64,000 nt of DNA, taken from contig NZ_JAMHIW010000001.1 of assembly GCF_023896955.1 (NCBI RefSeq), positions 496,001-560,000 on the forward strand. The letters run 5' to 3'. The notes under the pieces are model-generated. The model was not told where the DNA came from and made no database searches. It worked only from the letters and a program-made list of their open reading frames with translations. The stretch is from Micromonospora sp. RHAY321 (GTDB taxonomy: Bacteria; Actinomycetota; Actinomycetes; Mycobacteriales; Micromonosporaceae). This document shows positions 35,098-44,244 of this stretch, one piece after another (position 1 is the stretch's first letter; each line of letters begins with the position of its first letter). The position numbers and the translations under genes were made by a program.

Positions 35098-36312
35098 TCA
35101 GAGCTGGAAGAACAGCCAGTCATTCTGCTTGCCGAGCATCGCCTTGACGGCGGACTCGTAGCGCGTCTGGGAGGCGAAGGCATGCTGGCTGATCGTGTGC
35201 GCGTCGCGGAAGTACTTCTCCAACGGGCTGGACTCCTGGAACCCTGTCGACCCGGCGATCTCGTGGACGATCTCGCTGATCTCCCGGGCGGTCTCGATCA
35301 CGTAGCAGGCAGCGAGCTGCATCGAGATGCCGTGTTCGGTGTTGACGAACTCTCCGGCGAGTTGGTGCTGCCAGAGCTGGTCAACGGTGTCGTAGAGGTA
35401 GGCCCGAGACGCCCGGTAGCGCGCCTCGGCCTTGCCGAGCTGGCGCTGGATCGAGGGGCTGTCGCCGAGCACCTCCATCATGAAGTTGCCCTTCTTGGTT
35501 CGCACCAGCGACGTGACCTCGTCAAGGCTGGCCCGCGCCACGCCCAGTGCGGTGGCCGCGAACGCCGGGTGTCCTGACCACAGACGCGATCTGTAGAGCG
35601 GGCCCGAGAAGTAGCGGTTAGGTTCACCGAGCGTCAGCGGCGCCACCCGGTTATGCGGGACGAATACCTCGTGGTAGGCGTAGTCGTGGCTACCGGTTCC
35701 CTTCAGCCCCAACACGTTCCAGTTGTCGACCAGTTCGCAGTCCTCGCGGGCCATTGCGGCGAGCAGCATGACCGGGCCGTGCGGGGTCATCTTCGGCTGG
35801 TCGCCCTCGAAGAGCATGGCGTAGGCGGTGACCCAGGTAGCGATGTGCGCGCCGGAGGCGAAGGGAGCGCGCCCGGAGACGAGGTAGCCGCCGGGCGCCT
35901 CGACCGCCCGAGCCGGCGGGAAAGCGCCACCGCAGATGACCGCTTTAGGGTCAGCGAACACTTCTTCGACGCCCTCGGCCGACAGAGCCATCATGGCAAA
36001 CGCCTGGCTGTTCATGTTGCCTACCAGGAACCCGGCGCTGGGGTCGACCTTCGAGATCTCCTCCACGAGCCGTGTCGCCTGGAGGGGATTGAGTTCAAGT
36101 CCGCCCAGGGACCTGGGCACTTGAACCTGGAACGCCCCTGCCTCGACGAGGGCCGATGCGGCGTAGTCGGGCAGACGCCGCTGGGCCTCGCCGTCCGCGG
36201 TGCGACCGGCCAGCACCGGCACGACGGCCGCGAGCATGTCATCGACGATCTTTTCAGAGGTGTCGACCATGGGGTCGTCGATCGCAGCTGCTGGAGGTCC
36301 GAGCATGGTCAT
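35098..36312 (-). CDS. Acyl-CoA-dehydrogenase-fold flavin monooxygenase
   Basis: A 404-residue protein of the acyl-CoA dehydrogenase type 2 / HpaB-DszC-like group. Features are the N-terminal helical domain (VEAGAFQVQVPRSLGGLEL near 57-75), the central beta domain with GGYLVSGRAPFASGAHIATW, the NWNVLGLKGTGSHDY strand, and a C-terminal helical bundle with GSTGFQESSPLEKYFRDAHT. The catalytic Glu of true acyl-CoA dehydrogenases is not evident at the expected place, which favours a two-component flavin-dependent hydroxylase; a separate flavin reductase was not found here. The ATG follows GAGGACCC. It leads the exporter operon and may tailor the product or act on a xenobiotic. Confidence 0.85.
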   Translation of the reverse strand: MTMLGPPAAAIDDPMVDTSEKIVDDMLAAVVPVLAGRTADGEAQRRLPDYAASALVEAGAFQVQVPRSLGGLELNPLQATRLVEEISKVDPSAGFLVGNMNSQAFAMMALSAEGVEEVFADPKAVICGGAFPPARAVEAPGGYLVSGRAPFASGAHIATWVTAYAMLFEGDQPKMTPHGPVMLLAAMAREDCELVDNWNVLGLKGTGSHDYAYHEVFVPHNRVAPLTLGEPNRYFSGPLYRSRLWSGHPAFAATALGVARASLDEVTSLVRTKKGNFMMEVLGDSPSIQRQLGKAEARYRASRAYLYDTVDQLWQHQLAGEFVNTEHGISMQLAACYVIETAREISEIVHEIAGSTGFQESSPLEKYFRDAHTISQHAFASQTRYESAVKAMLGKQNDWLFFQL

Positions 36313-36718
36313 GGGTCCTCACTCGCGACTTGTAGGTGTCTGTTGTGGCCGCCACCGTAGAAAGACCTGGCGAGGCTGTGCTGCGCACTATTGAGCCTTT
36401 CCGACACAACCGGTCAACACGGGATCCTCTACGGCTGTCGTCTCGGAGGCTTACCGTCCGGATCCGCGCACGGACCCGGCCCACGGCTCACGCCTCGATC
36501 GTCCTCGGCGGTGTCGCGGCAGGGTTCTCCTAGTGCCGTTCCACGAACGTTGCCGGTGTTGCAGAGAGGCCCAGCTTGGAGATCCGGGACGTCTCATAGC
36601 CGTCAATGGTGGTTTAGGCCAGCGTCGCGAATGCCCCGGCGCCGCATAGGCTTCGGTGCGGCACGGGCGGGCCGATGCCCGATCGGGACGGGGGCCCAGT
36701 GCGGGTGGCGAGGTGGAC
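36313..36718. other. Gene-free stretch upstream of the monooxygenase operon
   Basis: About 400 bases between divergent genes. It should hold the promoter of the monooxygenase-exporter operon. I see no strong repeat, operator or coding sequence. Confidence 0.5.
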
Positions 36719-37135
36719 ATGCTCCGGCGGTGGGCCGGTGTGCCCGGGTGGGTTCGGGTCGTCGTGACAGGTGCCGTCTGCGTCCTCGCATATGGCGGGA
36801 TCGTTCACGTTGGCGACCTCCTCGGCGTTCGGCCGGGTGGTCCGAGCCCGTCGACTCCTGCCTGGCTGATGCTGTACTTCACCTCGCTGGTCGTGTTCGA
36901 CCCGCTCGCGGCGGTGTTGCTCGCGCTGCGACGGATCGAAGGGCTGTTGCTCGGCTGTGCCGTGCTTGCCAGCGATGCGGCGGCGAACGGGTATGCCAAC
37001 TACGTGTTGGATACCGCACCGGGGATCACGCCCGGCCGAATCGGGCAAGCGGTGATCACGGGGCTCGCGGTCGCCTTGATCGCGGCGGCGCCCAGGGTCG
37101 CGCCCTGGATGCACCGGCCGGGATGTGTCGGTTAG
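36719..37135 (+). CDS. Small integral membrane protein, unknown
   Basis: A 138-residue protein with about four membrane helices: VRVVVTGAVCVLAYGGIV near residues 12-29, a helix around 52-70, one near 77-95, and ITGLAVALIAAAPRVAPW near the end. I do not recognise a family. I chose the ATG at 36719 with AGGTGG just upstream; an ATG at 36656 would add an implausible Arg/Gly-rich leader. It is isolated, next to an IS630 remnant. Confidence 0.6.
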   Translation: MLRRWAGVPGWVRVVVTGAVCVLAYGGIVHVGDLLGVRPGGPSPSTPAWLMLYFTSLVVFDPLAAVLLALRRIEGLLLGCAVLASDAAANGYANYVLDTAPGITPGRIGQAVITGLAVALIAAAPRVAPWMHRPGCVG

Positions 37136-37170
37136 TGCGCTTGGGTGAAACGTTCGTCGGGTCTGATCGG

Positions 37171-37500
37171 TCAGGCGGCCATGATGCGGGGACGGCCCCG
37201 GCGGTGTTGACGTTCGCTGCGAACTCGGGCGCGTTCGCGGCGTTGAGGTGCCAGAACGTCGGGGTGACGAGCGTTGGCGTTGCGCCAGCGCAGGTAGTTC
37301 TGCAGCTCTCGAGCCAGCACGGTGTGCTTCGGGTGGTTCGAGCCGGCCATGGTGCGTAGCGGCCCGAACCGTGCCTCGATCGGGTTGGCCCAGGACGCGC
37401 TGGTCGGGGTGAAACACACTGCGTCGCGGTGCCGAACCCGCACGCGTACCACGCCCGCTTCATGGACGCGGACCTCCTGCTGCCCGGCGCGGGGACCTGT
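37171..37500 (-). pseudogene. IS630-family transposase remnant
   Basis: The 3' part of an IS630-type transposase. The segments FTPTSASWANPIEARFGPLR and LRWRNANARHPDVLAPQRRE are those of the C-terminal catalytic third of these transposases. Upstream of about 37420 the frame no longer reads as transposase and the DDE core is missing, so only a fragment remains. I could not find terminal inverted repeats or a target duplication. It marks past insertion between the biosynthetic region and the housekeeping genes. Confidence 0.8.
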
Positions 37501-37568
37501 CCGTAAACGCACTCCTGGCGGAACTGGCTCGAGCTGGGAGCCGTCTCCGCTGCGCCTGAGGCTGCCCG

Positions 37569-37928
37569 CTACCGCAGCCACTGGAGTGCGGCATCAGCCG
37601 TGTCCTCCGGGCTGCTGTTGAAGGCGAGAGCCGCGTCGGGGGCGTGCTGCCGGACCAGGTTGACCACCTTCTCGAAGAGCTCGAGCAACGGTTCGTGCTT
37701 GCGGATGCCGCCCCCGATGACCACGCACGCGTAGGTCGTGCGGGTCAGTGCCTCAACGATCGCCGCTTCGGGGTTCTCGTCGGGTGCCACCAGGCACAGA
37801 TCCGCCTCAATGCCATGATCGCCGAAACGGGCCTGACCACGCGCAATCGCGGCCTGGACGGGCTCAGGGTCCCAACCGGGGATCCTGGCAGGATCGAGAC
37901 CCACCACGAGCACTCGCCCCAGTGCCAT
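37569..37928 (-). CDS. Conserved hypothetical protein, Rossmann-like
   Basis: A 119-residue protein beginning with a beta-strand/glycine segment RVLVVGLDPARIPGWDP and containing CVVIGGGIRKHEPLLELFE near residues 66-84, a pattern I associate with a widespread small actinobacterial and proteobacterial hypothetical family. The fold looks alpha/beta; no catalytic residues can be named. The ATG at 37928 is preceded by AAGGACGACGC. It diverges from the AlkD gene at 38048. Confidence 0.75.
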   Translation of the reverse strand: MALGRVLVVGLDPARIPGWDPEPVQAAIARGQARFGDHGIEADLCLVAPDENPEAAIVEALTRTTYACVVIGGGIRKHEPLLELFEKVVNLVRQHAPDAALAFNSSPEDTADAALQWLR

Positions 37929-38047
37929 GCGTCGTCCTTCCGTAAAGGCGTCTCGGCCCGACGGTCCCGTCGACGTGGCCCCGCATCTCAGCCGCATCTG
38001 TGTCACCCGATCCTATGCGGCAGCCGGTCGCGGTAGGTTGCACAGTC

Positions 38048-38758
38048 ATGGCCACGATCGCCGACGTCCGCAGCGAACTCGCCAGCCTCGCCGACCAGCA
38101 GCGGGCGGAGGCTGTGAGCCGGTTTCTGCAGATGGTTCCGGGCGGCTACGGCGAGGGCGATCGCGCCATCGGTGTCTCCGTGCCACAGCAGCGCGGGGTG
38201 GCCGCCCGGTACTGGCGCGACCTCTCCCTCGCCGAGACCGAGAAGCTGCTGACCAGCAGCGTGCACGAGGAGAGGCTGACCTCGCTGTTCATCCTGGTGC
38301 GAAAGTTCGCCAGAGCAGACGAGGCGGAACGGGGCCGGGTCTTCGACGTCATCCTGGCCAATACCGGCCACATCAACAACTGGGACCTGGTGGACTCCTC
38401 CGCTCCGTACATCGTCGGCCCCTGGCTGATCGACAAGGACCGCACCGTCCTGGATCGGTTGGCCGGGTCCAGCCTCGTGTGGGACCGGCGCATCGCCATC
38501 ATGGCCACGTTCGCCTTCATCAAGGCCGGCGACTTCCGTTGGACCTTCCGGCTCAGCGATCGACTCCTGCGTGACCCGCACGACCTGGTACACAAGGCGG
38601 TGGGTTGGATGCTGCGCGAGGTCGGCAACCGGGACCGGGCGGCGGAGGAGGAGTTCCTGGCCCGGCGTTACCGGGCCGTGCCGCGAGTGATGCTGCGGTA
38701 CGCGATCGAGAAGTTCGAACCGCAGCGACGTGGGGAGTACCTGTCCGGCGTGGTCTAG
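38048..38758 (+). CDS. AlkD-like DNA alkylation repair protein
   Basis: A 236-residue HEAT-like-repeat DNA glycosylase of the AlkC/AlkD superfamily, which removes alkylated purines. The family motifs are IGVSVPQQRGVA near residues 41-52, the HEERLTSLFILV helix, INNWDLVDSSA near 109-119 with the key Trp and Asp, and a C-terminal AVGWMLREVGNRD helix near 184-196. The ATG at 38048 is chosen over upstream starts because it gives the normal N-terminus. It is a single-gene unit on the plus strand. Confidence 0.93.
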   Translation: MATIADVRSELASLADQQRAEAVSRFLQMVPGGYGEGDRAIGVSVPQQRGVAARYWRDLSLAETEKLLTSSVHEERLTSLFILVRKFARADEAERGRVFDVILANTGHINNWDLVDSSAPYIVGPWLIDKDRTVLDRLAGSSLVWDRRIAIMATFAFIKAGDFRWTFRLSDRLLRDPHDLVHKAVGWMLREVGNRDRAAEEEFLARRYRAVPRVMLRYAIEKFEPQRRGEYLSGVV

Positions 38759-38804
38759 ACCGTCGCTGCCCGCGGAGTGGGCTCGTTGGCGGCATGACCA
38801 GAGC

Positions 38805-39248
38805 TCAGTCGGCGGTGGTTTCCGCAGCCTCGACGATCGAGACGGGAGTGCCCAGTTCGACGGTACGGGAGACGGTGCACAACCGTTCGTGCGACTGCTG
38901 CAGCGATCGGGGCAGCGCCTCGCGCGCCCTGTCGCCGTCCGCACCCGCCGGGAACGTCACGGTGAACTCGACCGTGAGGTTCTGCATCCGGTTTCCTCCG
39001 GCCTCGTCCCGGATCTTGTCGCCGGTGACGGCGACGGAGAACCGGGTCGGCTCGGCTCGGCGGCTGGTGATGTGGTCCACGTCGATCGCGGTGCAGCCGC
39101 CGATGGCAGCCAGAAGCAGTTCCACCGGCGTGAAGCTGGCGTCCTCGCCCGTGCCCATCGACATCGACCCGCCGCGGACGTTCCGCGCGACGTAGTTCCC
39201 CACGCTGGTGCGCTCGATCTCGACCGAGCGGAAGGTGTCATCACTCAT
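38805..39248 (-). CDS. OsmC-family peroxiredoxin-like protein
   Basis: A 147-residue OsmC/Ohr-superfamily protein that reduces organic hydroperoxides with two cysteines. The first cysteine is in AIGGCTAIDVDH near residue 52 and the second in ERLCTVSRTVE near residue 124, both in family-typical positions. Length is normal. The ATG at 39248 starts directly at the conserved N-terminal strand. It converges with the AlkD gene. Confidence 0.92.
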   Translation of the reverse strand: MSDDTFRSVEIERTSVGNYVARNVRGGSMSMGTGEDASFTPVELLLAAIGGCTAIDVDHITSRRAEPTRFSVAVTGDKIRDEAGGNRMQNLTVEFTVTFPAGADGDRAREALPRSLQQSHERLCTVSRTVELGTPVSIVEAAETTAD

Positions 39249-39313
39249 GACAGGGAAACTACCCAGGTCTGCTGGCGCTCGTGGCGCCGGAGCGCCTCCG
39301 CAGCCCGACGGGA

Positions 39314-39712
39314 TCAGACGTCGGCTTCGATAGCGAAGGTGTTGCCGTCCGGATCCTGGAACCACGCGATACGTCCACCGCCGGCCCGAGCAGTGATCCC
39401 CTTGGCGTCGTGGTCGAACTGGTCGTAGCGGGTGAACTCGACACCGGACGAGGCGAGCTCGTCGACGATCTGGTCGATGTCGTCGACGTACCACGTCGCC
39501 AGCGTCGCCGCGGTCTTCCCGGCGGTGACCGACTGGTACACGTTCAGCGCCGGCCCGCCGCCCGAACCGTAGACACGGCTGCCGTCGGCGATGTGGGCGC
39601 TCGGGCCGGACCGCAGCACCTGCAGGCCCAGTTTGCCTTCGTAGAAGGCGACCGCCGTCCGAATGTCGGACACGGCGACCGAAGTTCTGAGGTGATACGT
39701 ACTCAAGGGCAT
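39314..39712 (-). CDS. VOC-family protein
   Basis: A 132-residue glyoxalase-fold protein with paired modules, TSVAVSDIRTAVAFYEGKLG at the start and GGRIAWFQDPDGNTFAIEAD at the end; the PDGN turn is typical. It is distinct from the two homologous VOC proteins at 18821 and 32361. Its substrate is unknown. The gene diverges from the DUF1223 gene at 39828. Confidence 0.9.
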   Translation of the reverse strand: MPLSTYHLRTSVAVSDIRTAVAFYEGKLGLQVLRSGPSAHIADGSRVYGSGGGPALNVYQSVTAGKTAATLATWYVDDIDQIVDELASSGVEFTRYDQFDHDAKGITARAGGGRIAWFQDPDGNTFAIEADV

Positions 39713-39827
39713 GAACCACTCTGTCACAGGTGACCCACGGGCCGGTTCCGCTCCAGCAGCTCGGCATGGTGGCCGCCGGAACGGGAAGATCAGGGCCGCC
39801 AGCGGGACCGACCGAGGAGGATGCGCC

Positions 39828-40580
39828 ATGACGGACACACCGGGCTCCGGGTCTGGTAGCGCCCGGCCGCCGGCCCCCGGCGGCTTCGCAGTCGTGGAGA
39901 TGTTCACCTCTCAGGGCTGCAACAGCTGCCCTCCCGCCGAGGACGTGTTGTCCGAGATCGACCGCGACGCCCGGGAGCGCGGCCAGCCCGTCTACGCGCT
40001 CGGGTTCCATGTCGACTACTGGGACCACCTGGGCTGGGCTGACCCGTTCGGCGCCGAGGCGCACACCCTGCGCCAGGAGGCGTACGCGCGGGCGCTCGGC
40101 TCCCGGGGGTTGTACACCCCCCAGATGATCGTCAACGGCGCCGTCGAGTTCGTCGGTTCCGACCGCCGGCTGGCTTCGATGGCGATCAACTCCGCCCTCG
40201 CGGAGGCGGTGAACACCACGCCGCTCGCGCTGTCGCTGCGGGAGGCACCCGAGGACGCCGGCGATGGACACCGGGTCGTGGTGGAGTTCGAGGCCGGGCG
40301 CCTGCCGCAGCCGGCGGCGTTCAACGTGGCAGTCGTGGAACGTGGCCTGGAGAACGACGTACCCCGGGGCGAGAACGCCGGGCGGCGGCTTCGGCAGGAC
40401 GGCGTGGTGCGCGCCTTCACGTCGATTCCGATGAATACGGAGCGCGGGCAGGTCGACCTCCAGGTGCCGCCAACTCTCGACCCTCGAAAGGCCTCGGTGG
40501 TCGGCTATGTGCAGAACGACGGCGACAAGACCATCGTCGGTGCTGCGTCCGTCGACGTGGCGGCGGGACGACGTACGTGA
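39828..40580 (+). CDS. DUF1223 thioredoxin-fold protein
   Basis: A 250-residue protein of the DUF1223 family, which has a thioredoxin-like fold. The Cys motif is GCNSCPPAED near residues 30-39, followed by ALGFHVDYWDHLGWADPF near 56-73 and YTPQMIVNG near 96-104, all characteristic. Many members are exported, but no signal peptide is visible here. The ATG at 39828 has GAGGAGG seven bases upstream. It is followed after 36 bases by msrA on the same strand, so both probably serve redox repair. Confidence 0.9.
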   Translation: MTDTPGSGSGSARPPAPGGFAVVEMFTSQGCNSCPPAEDVLSEIDRDARERGQPVYALGFHVDYWDHLGWADPFGAEAHTLRQEAYARALGSRGLYTPQMIVNGAVEFVGSDRRLASMAINSALAEAVNTTPLALSLREAPEDAGDGHRVVVEFEAGRLPQPAAFNVAVVERGLENDVPRGENAGRRLRQDGVVRAFTSIPMNTERGQVDLQVPPTLDPRKASVVGYVQNDGDKTIVGAASVDVAAGRRT

Positions 40581-40616
40581 CCGTGCTTTCGAGCACCCGG
40601 ACGGGAAGGCGGAGCG

Positions 40617-41135
40617 ATGACGGACACGGCTGAGAAGGCGATTCTGGCCGGCGGCTGCTTCTGGGGGATGCAGGACCTCATCCGGAAGCGCCCTGGCGTG
40701 CTCACCACCAGAGTGGGCTACACGGGCGGAGACGTGCCGAACGCGACGTACTACAACCACGGGTCCCACGCCGAGGCGATCGAGATCACCTTCGACCCCG
40801 CCCAGGTGTCATACCGGGACCTGCTGGAGTTCTTCTTCCAGGTGCACGACCCGACCACCAAGAACCGCCAGGGCAATGACGTGGGAGTCAGCTACCGGTC
40901 GGCCATCTTCTACACCGACGACGAGCAGCGGCGGATCGCGGAGGACACGATCGCCGACGTCGACGCGTCGGGCTTGTGGCCGGGCAAGGTGGTCACCGAA
41001 GTGAGCCCCGCCGGGCCGTTCTGGGAGGCCGAACCGGAACACCAGGACTACCTGGAGAAGAATCCCGGCGGATACACCTGCCACTTCGTTCGGCCCGACT
41101 GGAAGCTCCCCCGCCGAGGCGAAAACGCCGCCTGA
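40617..41135 (+). CDS. msrA: Peptide methionine (S)-sulfoxide reductase
   Basis: A 172-residue MsrA that repairs oxidised methionine. The catalytic motif GGCFWGMQ near residues 12-19 holds the reactive cysteine; [25 protein letters not shown] and [17 protein letters not shown] are all present. A resolving cysteine is likely Cys157 in the C-terminal YTCHF segment. The gene follows the DUF1223 gene closely and has GGAGCG before the ATG. Confidence 0.97.
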   Translation: MTDTAEKAILAGGCFWGMQDLIRKRPGVLTTRVGYTGGDVPNATYYNHGSHAEAIEITFDPAQVSYRDLLEFFFQVHDPTTKNRQGNDVGVSYRSAIFYTDDEQRRIAEDTIADVDASGLWPGKVVTEVSPAGPFWEAEPEHQDYLEKNPGGYTCHFVRPDWKLPRRGENAA

Positions 41136-41157
41136 GATTCCGCGAGGCCACCCGCCG

Positions 41158-41985
41158 TCAGAGCGTGCGCTGGTACTCCTCCCAGGTCCGCTTGGGGCTG
41201 ACCACCGGACCGTCGTCGGCACCCCGGTTGGCCAGGCCGTTGCGACCGAGGTAGTAGTCGCCGGCCTGGTTCTGCGCGCCGGTCGACTGGTCGGTGTCGG
41301 AGAGCGCGATAGCGTGGATGTGGTAGCCCCAGTCCCCCTGGGCGGGAGTCCGCAGCCAGGCGGCGAAGCCCACCGTGCGCAGCCGGCGCAACACGTCCGT
41401 CCGGGTCGCCGAGGACAGACCGCTGACCGAGAGGTCGAGCGCTCCCCCACCATCATGGGTGCCGGCGGAGGCGCCCACACCGCTGCTGTACGAGCCCTGC
41501 GTGATGCTGAGCTGATAGCCCAGCAGGCGTTCGGCCTCGAACAACATCGACCTGGTGCGGGTGTTGACCTGCACCCCGCGCAGGGTCACCACACTGCCCG
41601 GCGAGATCGCCTTGACCACGTCGTAACGCCCCTCGCCCAGCGACCGCAGCGACGACGGGCCGGGAAGACCCGTGGCGTCGAGGCCGGAATAGCCGAGCGA
41701 CCGCTGGTACGCCGCGTACGCGGCGATCGTGCTGGTGCCGAAGTGCCCGTCGACGTACGTCGACGACAGCAAACCCTTGGCCTGGAGGGCGCGCTCCACC
41801 AGCAGGACGCTGTCCCTGGCTCCCTCGGTGAGCGCGGTATCCGGCCGGCGCGGGTCGATCTGCGCGGCCTTGATCAGCGCCTCCATGTCCACCTGCGGCA
41901 ACGCGGCCGTGGCCGGACGGGCCAGCGGCGCGCCGACGACCACCGCCGCGCCGGCAGCGACGAGCAGGCTCCTTCTCGTTAGCAC
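41158..41985 (-). CDS. Tat-exported peptidoglycan-binding / M15-like protein
   Basis: A 275-residue exported protein. The leader LTRRSLLVAAGAAVVVGA is Tat-like (twin Arg followed by a hydrophobic stretch) with an Ala-rich cleavage region. A peptidoglycan-binding module follows (SSTYVDGHFGTSTIAAYAAY, shortened to YVDGHFGTSTIAAY) near residues 75-95. The C-terminal domain has GTHDGGGALDLSV near 176-188 and WGYHIHAI near 222-229, matching the His/Asp zinc-site pattern of M15-type or related peptidoglycan peptidases. The GTG at 41985 has GGAGG five bases upstream. It probably remodels the cell wall. Confidence 0.85.
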   Translation of the reverse strand: MLTRRSLLVAAGAAVVVGAPLARPATAALPQVDMEALIKAAQIDPRRPDTALTEGARDSVLLVERALQAKGLLSSTYVDGHFGTSTIAAYAAYQRSLGYSGLDATGLPGPSSLRSLGEGRYDVVKAISPGSVVTLRGVQVNTRTRSMLFEAERLLGYQLSITQGSYSSGVGASAGTHDGGGALDLSVSGLSSATRTDVLRRLRTVGFAAWLRTPAQGDWGYHIHAIALSDTDQSTGAQNQAGDYYLGRNGLANRGADDGPVVSPKRTWEEYQRTL

Positions 41986-42144
41986 GTGTCCTCCATGAGA
42001 TTTAGGGAGATCCGGGCCGGCGACGCGTACCGCCATCCCGCCTCCCTGCCCGCACACACAGGTGATCGACTTTCACGAATGCCCCATGGTGCACGACTAT
42101 CGATGGACGCACAAGCGACCTCAGGACGCTGTCAGTCCCTGTCG

Positions 42145-43755
42145 TCAGCGGGCGGGATCGACGAGGACGCCGGGGTTGAGGATCCAGGACGGGTCGAGTG
42201 CGCTCTTGGCGGCGCGCAGCGCGAGCGCCACCGGCTCCGGACGCTGCCGGTCGTACCACGGTCGGTGGTCGCGGCCGACGGCATGGTGGTGGGTGATCGT
42301 GCCGCCGGCGGCGAGCAGCGCGTCGGAGACGGCATGCTTGATCTGGTCCCACTGGGCGAGGGTGGCGCCCCAGCGGCCGGTCGCGTACACACCGAAGTAG
42401 GGGGCCGGGCCGTCCGGGTAGACATGCGTGAATCGGCAGGTCACCACGCCGGTCGCGGCGACGGCGCGGAGCGCGTCGTCGGCCGCGTCGAGCACGGCGG
42501 CACGCAGGGCGGGGAACCGGTCCCAGGTGCAGGCGGTCTCTAACGTCTCCACGATCATCGAGCGGGCGGCGAGCGCGTCACGCTGGTACGGCATCCGCAG
42601 GAACGCTGACCGCCAGGCGTCGGCGGCGGTCCGCTGGTGTGGGCCGGGCGAGTCGTCGCTGCGGGGTGGCTCCGGCAGGGTTCCTCCGTGGTCGCGGCAC
42701 AGCTCGACGGCGCGGGCCAGCCACGGTGTGACCGGGTGGTCGGCGGACTCGAATCCCAGGACGAGCACGCCGCCGGTGGTGGCGGTCCCGGCGTTGAGGA
42801 GCGCCTCCGCCGGGTCGAGCAGTCGGCAGTTGCTCGGGTACAGACCGGACTGGGCGATGGCCCGGGTCGCGGTGACCGCTTGGTCGTAGTCGGTGAAGTG
42901 CACGGAAGCGCCCGCCCGCCAGCGGGGCCGGCCCTGCAGCCGCATCCACGCCTCGGTGATGACGCCGAGTGCCCCTTCCGAGCCGAGGAACAGCCGGTCC
43001 GGGGACGGGCCGGCGCCGGAGCCGGGCAGCCGGCGTGACTGGCTGGTGCCCGCCGGGGTGACGACCCGCATCGACTCCACCAGGTCGTCGATGTGGGTGA
43101 GGACGGTGGCGTAGTGACCGCCGGCGCGGGTGGCCAACCAACCGCCCAGGGTGGAGAACTCGAACGACTGCGGGAAGTGCCGCAGTGTGAGGTCGTACCT
43201 CCGGAGTTGGTCCTCCAGCGCCGGGCCGAACACGCCGGCCTGGATGCGGGCCGCCCGGCTGGTCCGGTCCACCTCCACCACCCGATCCAGGCGGCCGAGG
43301 TCGAGACTGACCGCCGCGGGATAGGCGTCACCCAGCCTCGGCTCCACGCCGCCGACCACCGACGAGCCGCCGCCATAAGGGATCACCGCGATGTCCCGGC
43401 TCGCGCACCAGTCCAGCACGTCGACGACGTCCTGCTCGGTCACCGGCCGGACCACCAGGTCCGGCGGGTCGTGGACGTCCCCGTGCAGATTGCGGACGAC
43501 GTCCCGGAACGCCTTGCCGTGGGTGTGCGCCGCCCGGTCGGCCAGGTCCGTCGAGCACAGCCGGGCGAGTGATGGTGGCGGATCGACCCGCGATGGGCGC
43601 AGGCCGAGTTCGGTCACCGGCGGCGCGACGTGCTCGGTCAGGTCGACGCCGGGAAGCAGGGTACGGACCCGGTCTGTCAACGCCGTGGCCTCCGCGCCGG
43701 TCACCGCGTCCTCGACGTGGCCCCAGCCCCACCACGAACGGTGTTTCCCGGCCAC
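42145..43755 (-). CDS. FAD-linked oxidase, alkylglycerone-phosphate-synthase-like
   Basis: A 536-residue flavoprotein of the FAD_binding_4 / FAD-oxidase C group. The FAD-binding segment is VIPYGGGSSVVGGVEP near residues 123-138; TLGGWLATRAGGHYATVLTHIDD (cited as GGWLATRAGGHY) near 202-213, and GSEGALGVITEAWMRL near 258-273 are typical. The C-terminal ALDPSWILNPGVL motif closes the fold. The layout resembles plant-type alkyl-DHAP synthase and D-lactate dehydrogenases; a lipid role is likely but unproven. The start at 43755 is a GTG. Confidence 0.9.
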   Translation of the reverse strand: MAGKHRSWWGWGHVEDAVTGAEATALTDRVRTLLPGVDLTEHVAPPVTELGLRPSRVDPPPSLARLCSTDLADRAAHTHGKAFRDVVRNLHGDVHDPPDLVVRPVTEQDVVDVLDWCASRDIAVIPYGGGSSVVGGVEPRLGDAYPAAVSLDLGRLDRVVEVDRTSRAARIQAGVFGPALEDQLRRYDLTLRHFPQSFEFSTLGGWLATRAGGHYATVLTHIDDLVESMRVVTPAGTSQSRRLPGSGAGPSPDRLFLGSEGALGVITEAWMRLQGRPRWRAGASVHFTDYDQAVTATRAIAQSGLYPSNCRLLDPAEALLNAGTATTGGVLVLGFESADHPVTPWLARAVELCRDHGGTLPEPPRSDDSPGPHQRTAADAWRSAFLRMPYQRDALAARSMIVETLETACTWDRFPALRAAVLDAADDALRAVAATGVVTCRFTHVYPDGPAPYFGVYATGRWGATLAQWDQIKHAVSDALLAAGGTITHHHAVGRDHRPWYDRQRPEPVALALRAAKSALDPSWILNPGVLVDPAR

Positions 43756-43901
43756 ACGGCCTCCCGTCCACCATCGCCAGACCGACTCGCCGGTAACCTA
43801 CTCGGCGGTCGGCACACTGTCGATGTCGTCGTCCCGGGCCTGGGGCTGGCCTGGACGCGATCCGCTCAGGGCTCCCGCCGAGTCGAGCAGCGGTCTGAGA
43901 C

Positions 43902-44204
43902 TTACGAGGCCAACCGCGAAGGTGCGTTGCGACCAGAGCCGGTCGGTACGACGACACGTTCGGGTTGGTTGATCTCGGCCCACACCGCGTCGAGGGAGAG
44001 GCCGAGGACGTCGGCGATCGCCGCGATGGTCGGGAAGGCGGGGGTCGCCACGCGACCGGACTCGATCTTGCGAAGGGTCTCCGGTGAGACACGGGCGTCG
44101 AGCGCGGTCTCGAGCATCGAGCGCTGGCCCCTGGCGCGACGCAGCAGGGCACCGAGGCGCTGCCCGCGCTCGAGCTCCGCGGGTGTGAGCGGCAACCTGA
44201 CCAT
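43902..44204 (-). CDS. XRE-family transcriptional regulator
   Basis: A 100-residue protein with a helix-turn-helix: RRARGQRSMLETALDARVSPETLRKIESGRV near residues 22-52, where the second helix and the KIESGR turn are typical of XRE repressors. It ends in a short basic tail. The ATG at 44204 faces the methionine aminopeptidase gene at 44270, and the 65 bases between contain a tandem direct repeat at 44221-44244, a good candidate operator. The pair is probably autoregulated. Confidence 0.9.
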   Translation of the reverse strand: MVRLPLTPAELERGQRLGALLRRARGQRSMLETALDARVSPETLRKIESGRVATPAFPTIAAIADVLGLSLDAVWAEINQPERVVVPTGSGRNAPSRLAS

Positions 44205-44220
44205 GCCCCCGATTCTAGTA

Positions 44221-44244
44221 CCGGGATAGTATGGCCGGGATAGT
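44221..44244. promoter_or_regulatory. Tandem direct repeat, candidate operator
   Basis: Two exact copies of CCGGGATAGT occur at 44221-44230 and 44235-44244, a 14-base period, in the short intergenic region between the divergent XRE and aminopeptidase genes. The position and repetition suggest binding by the XRE protein, or an overlapping -10 element, and control of both genes. Confidence 0.6.
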
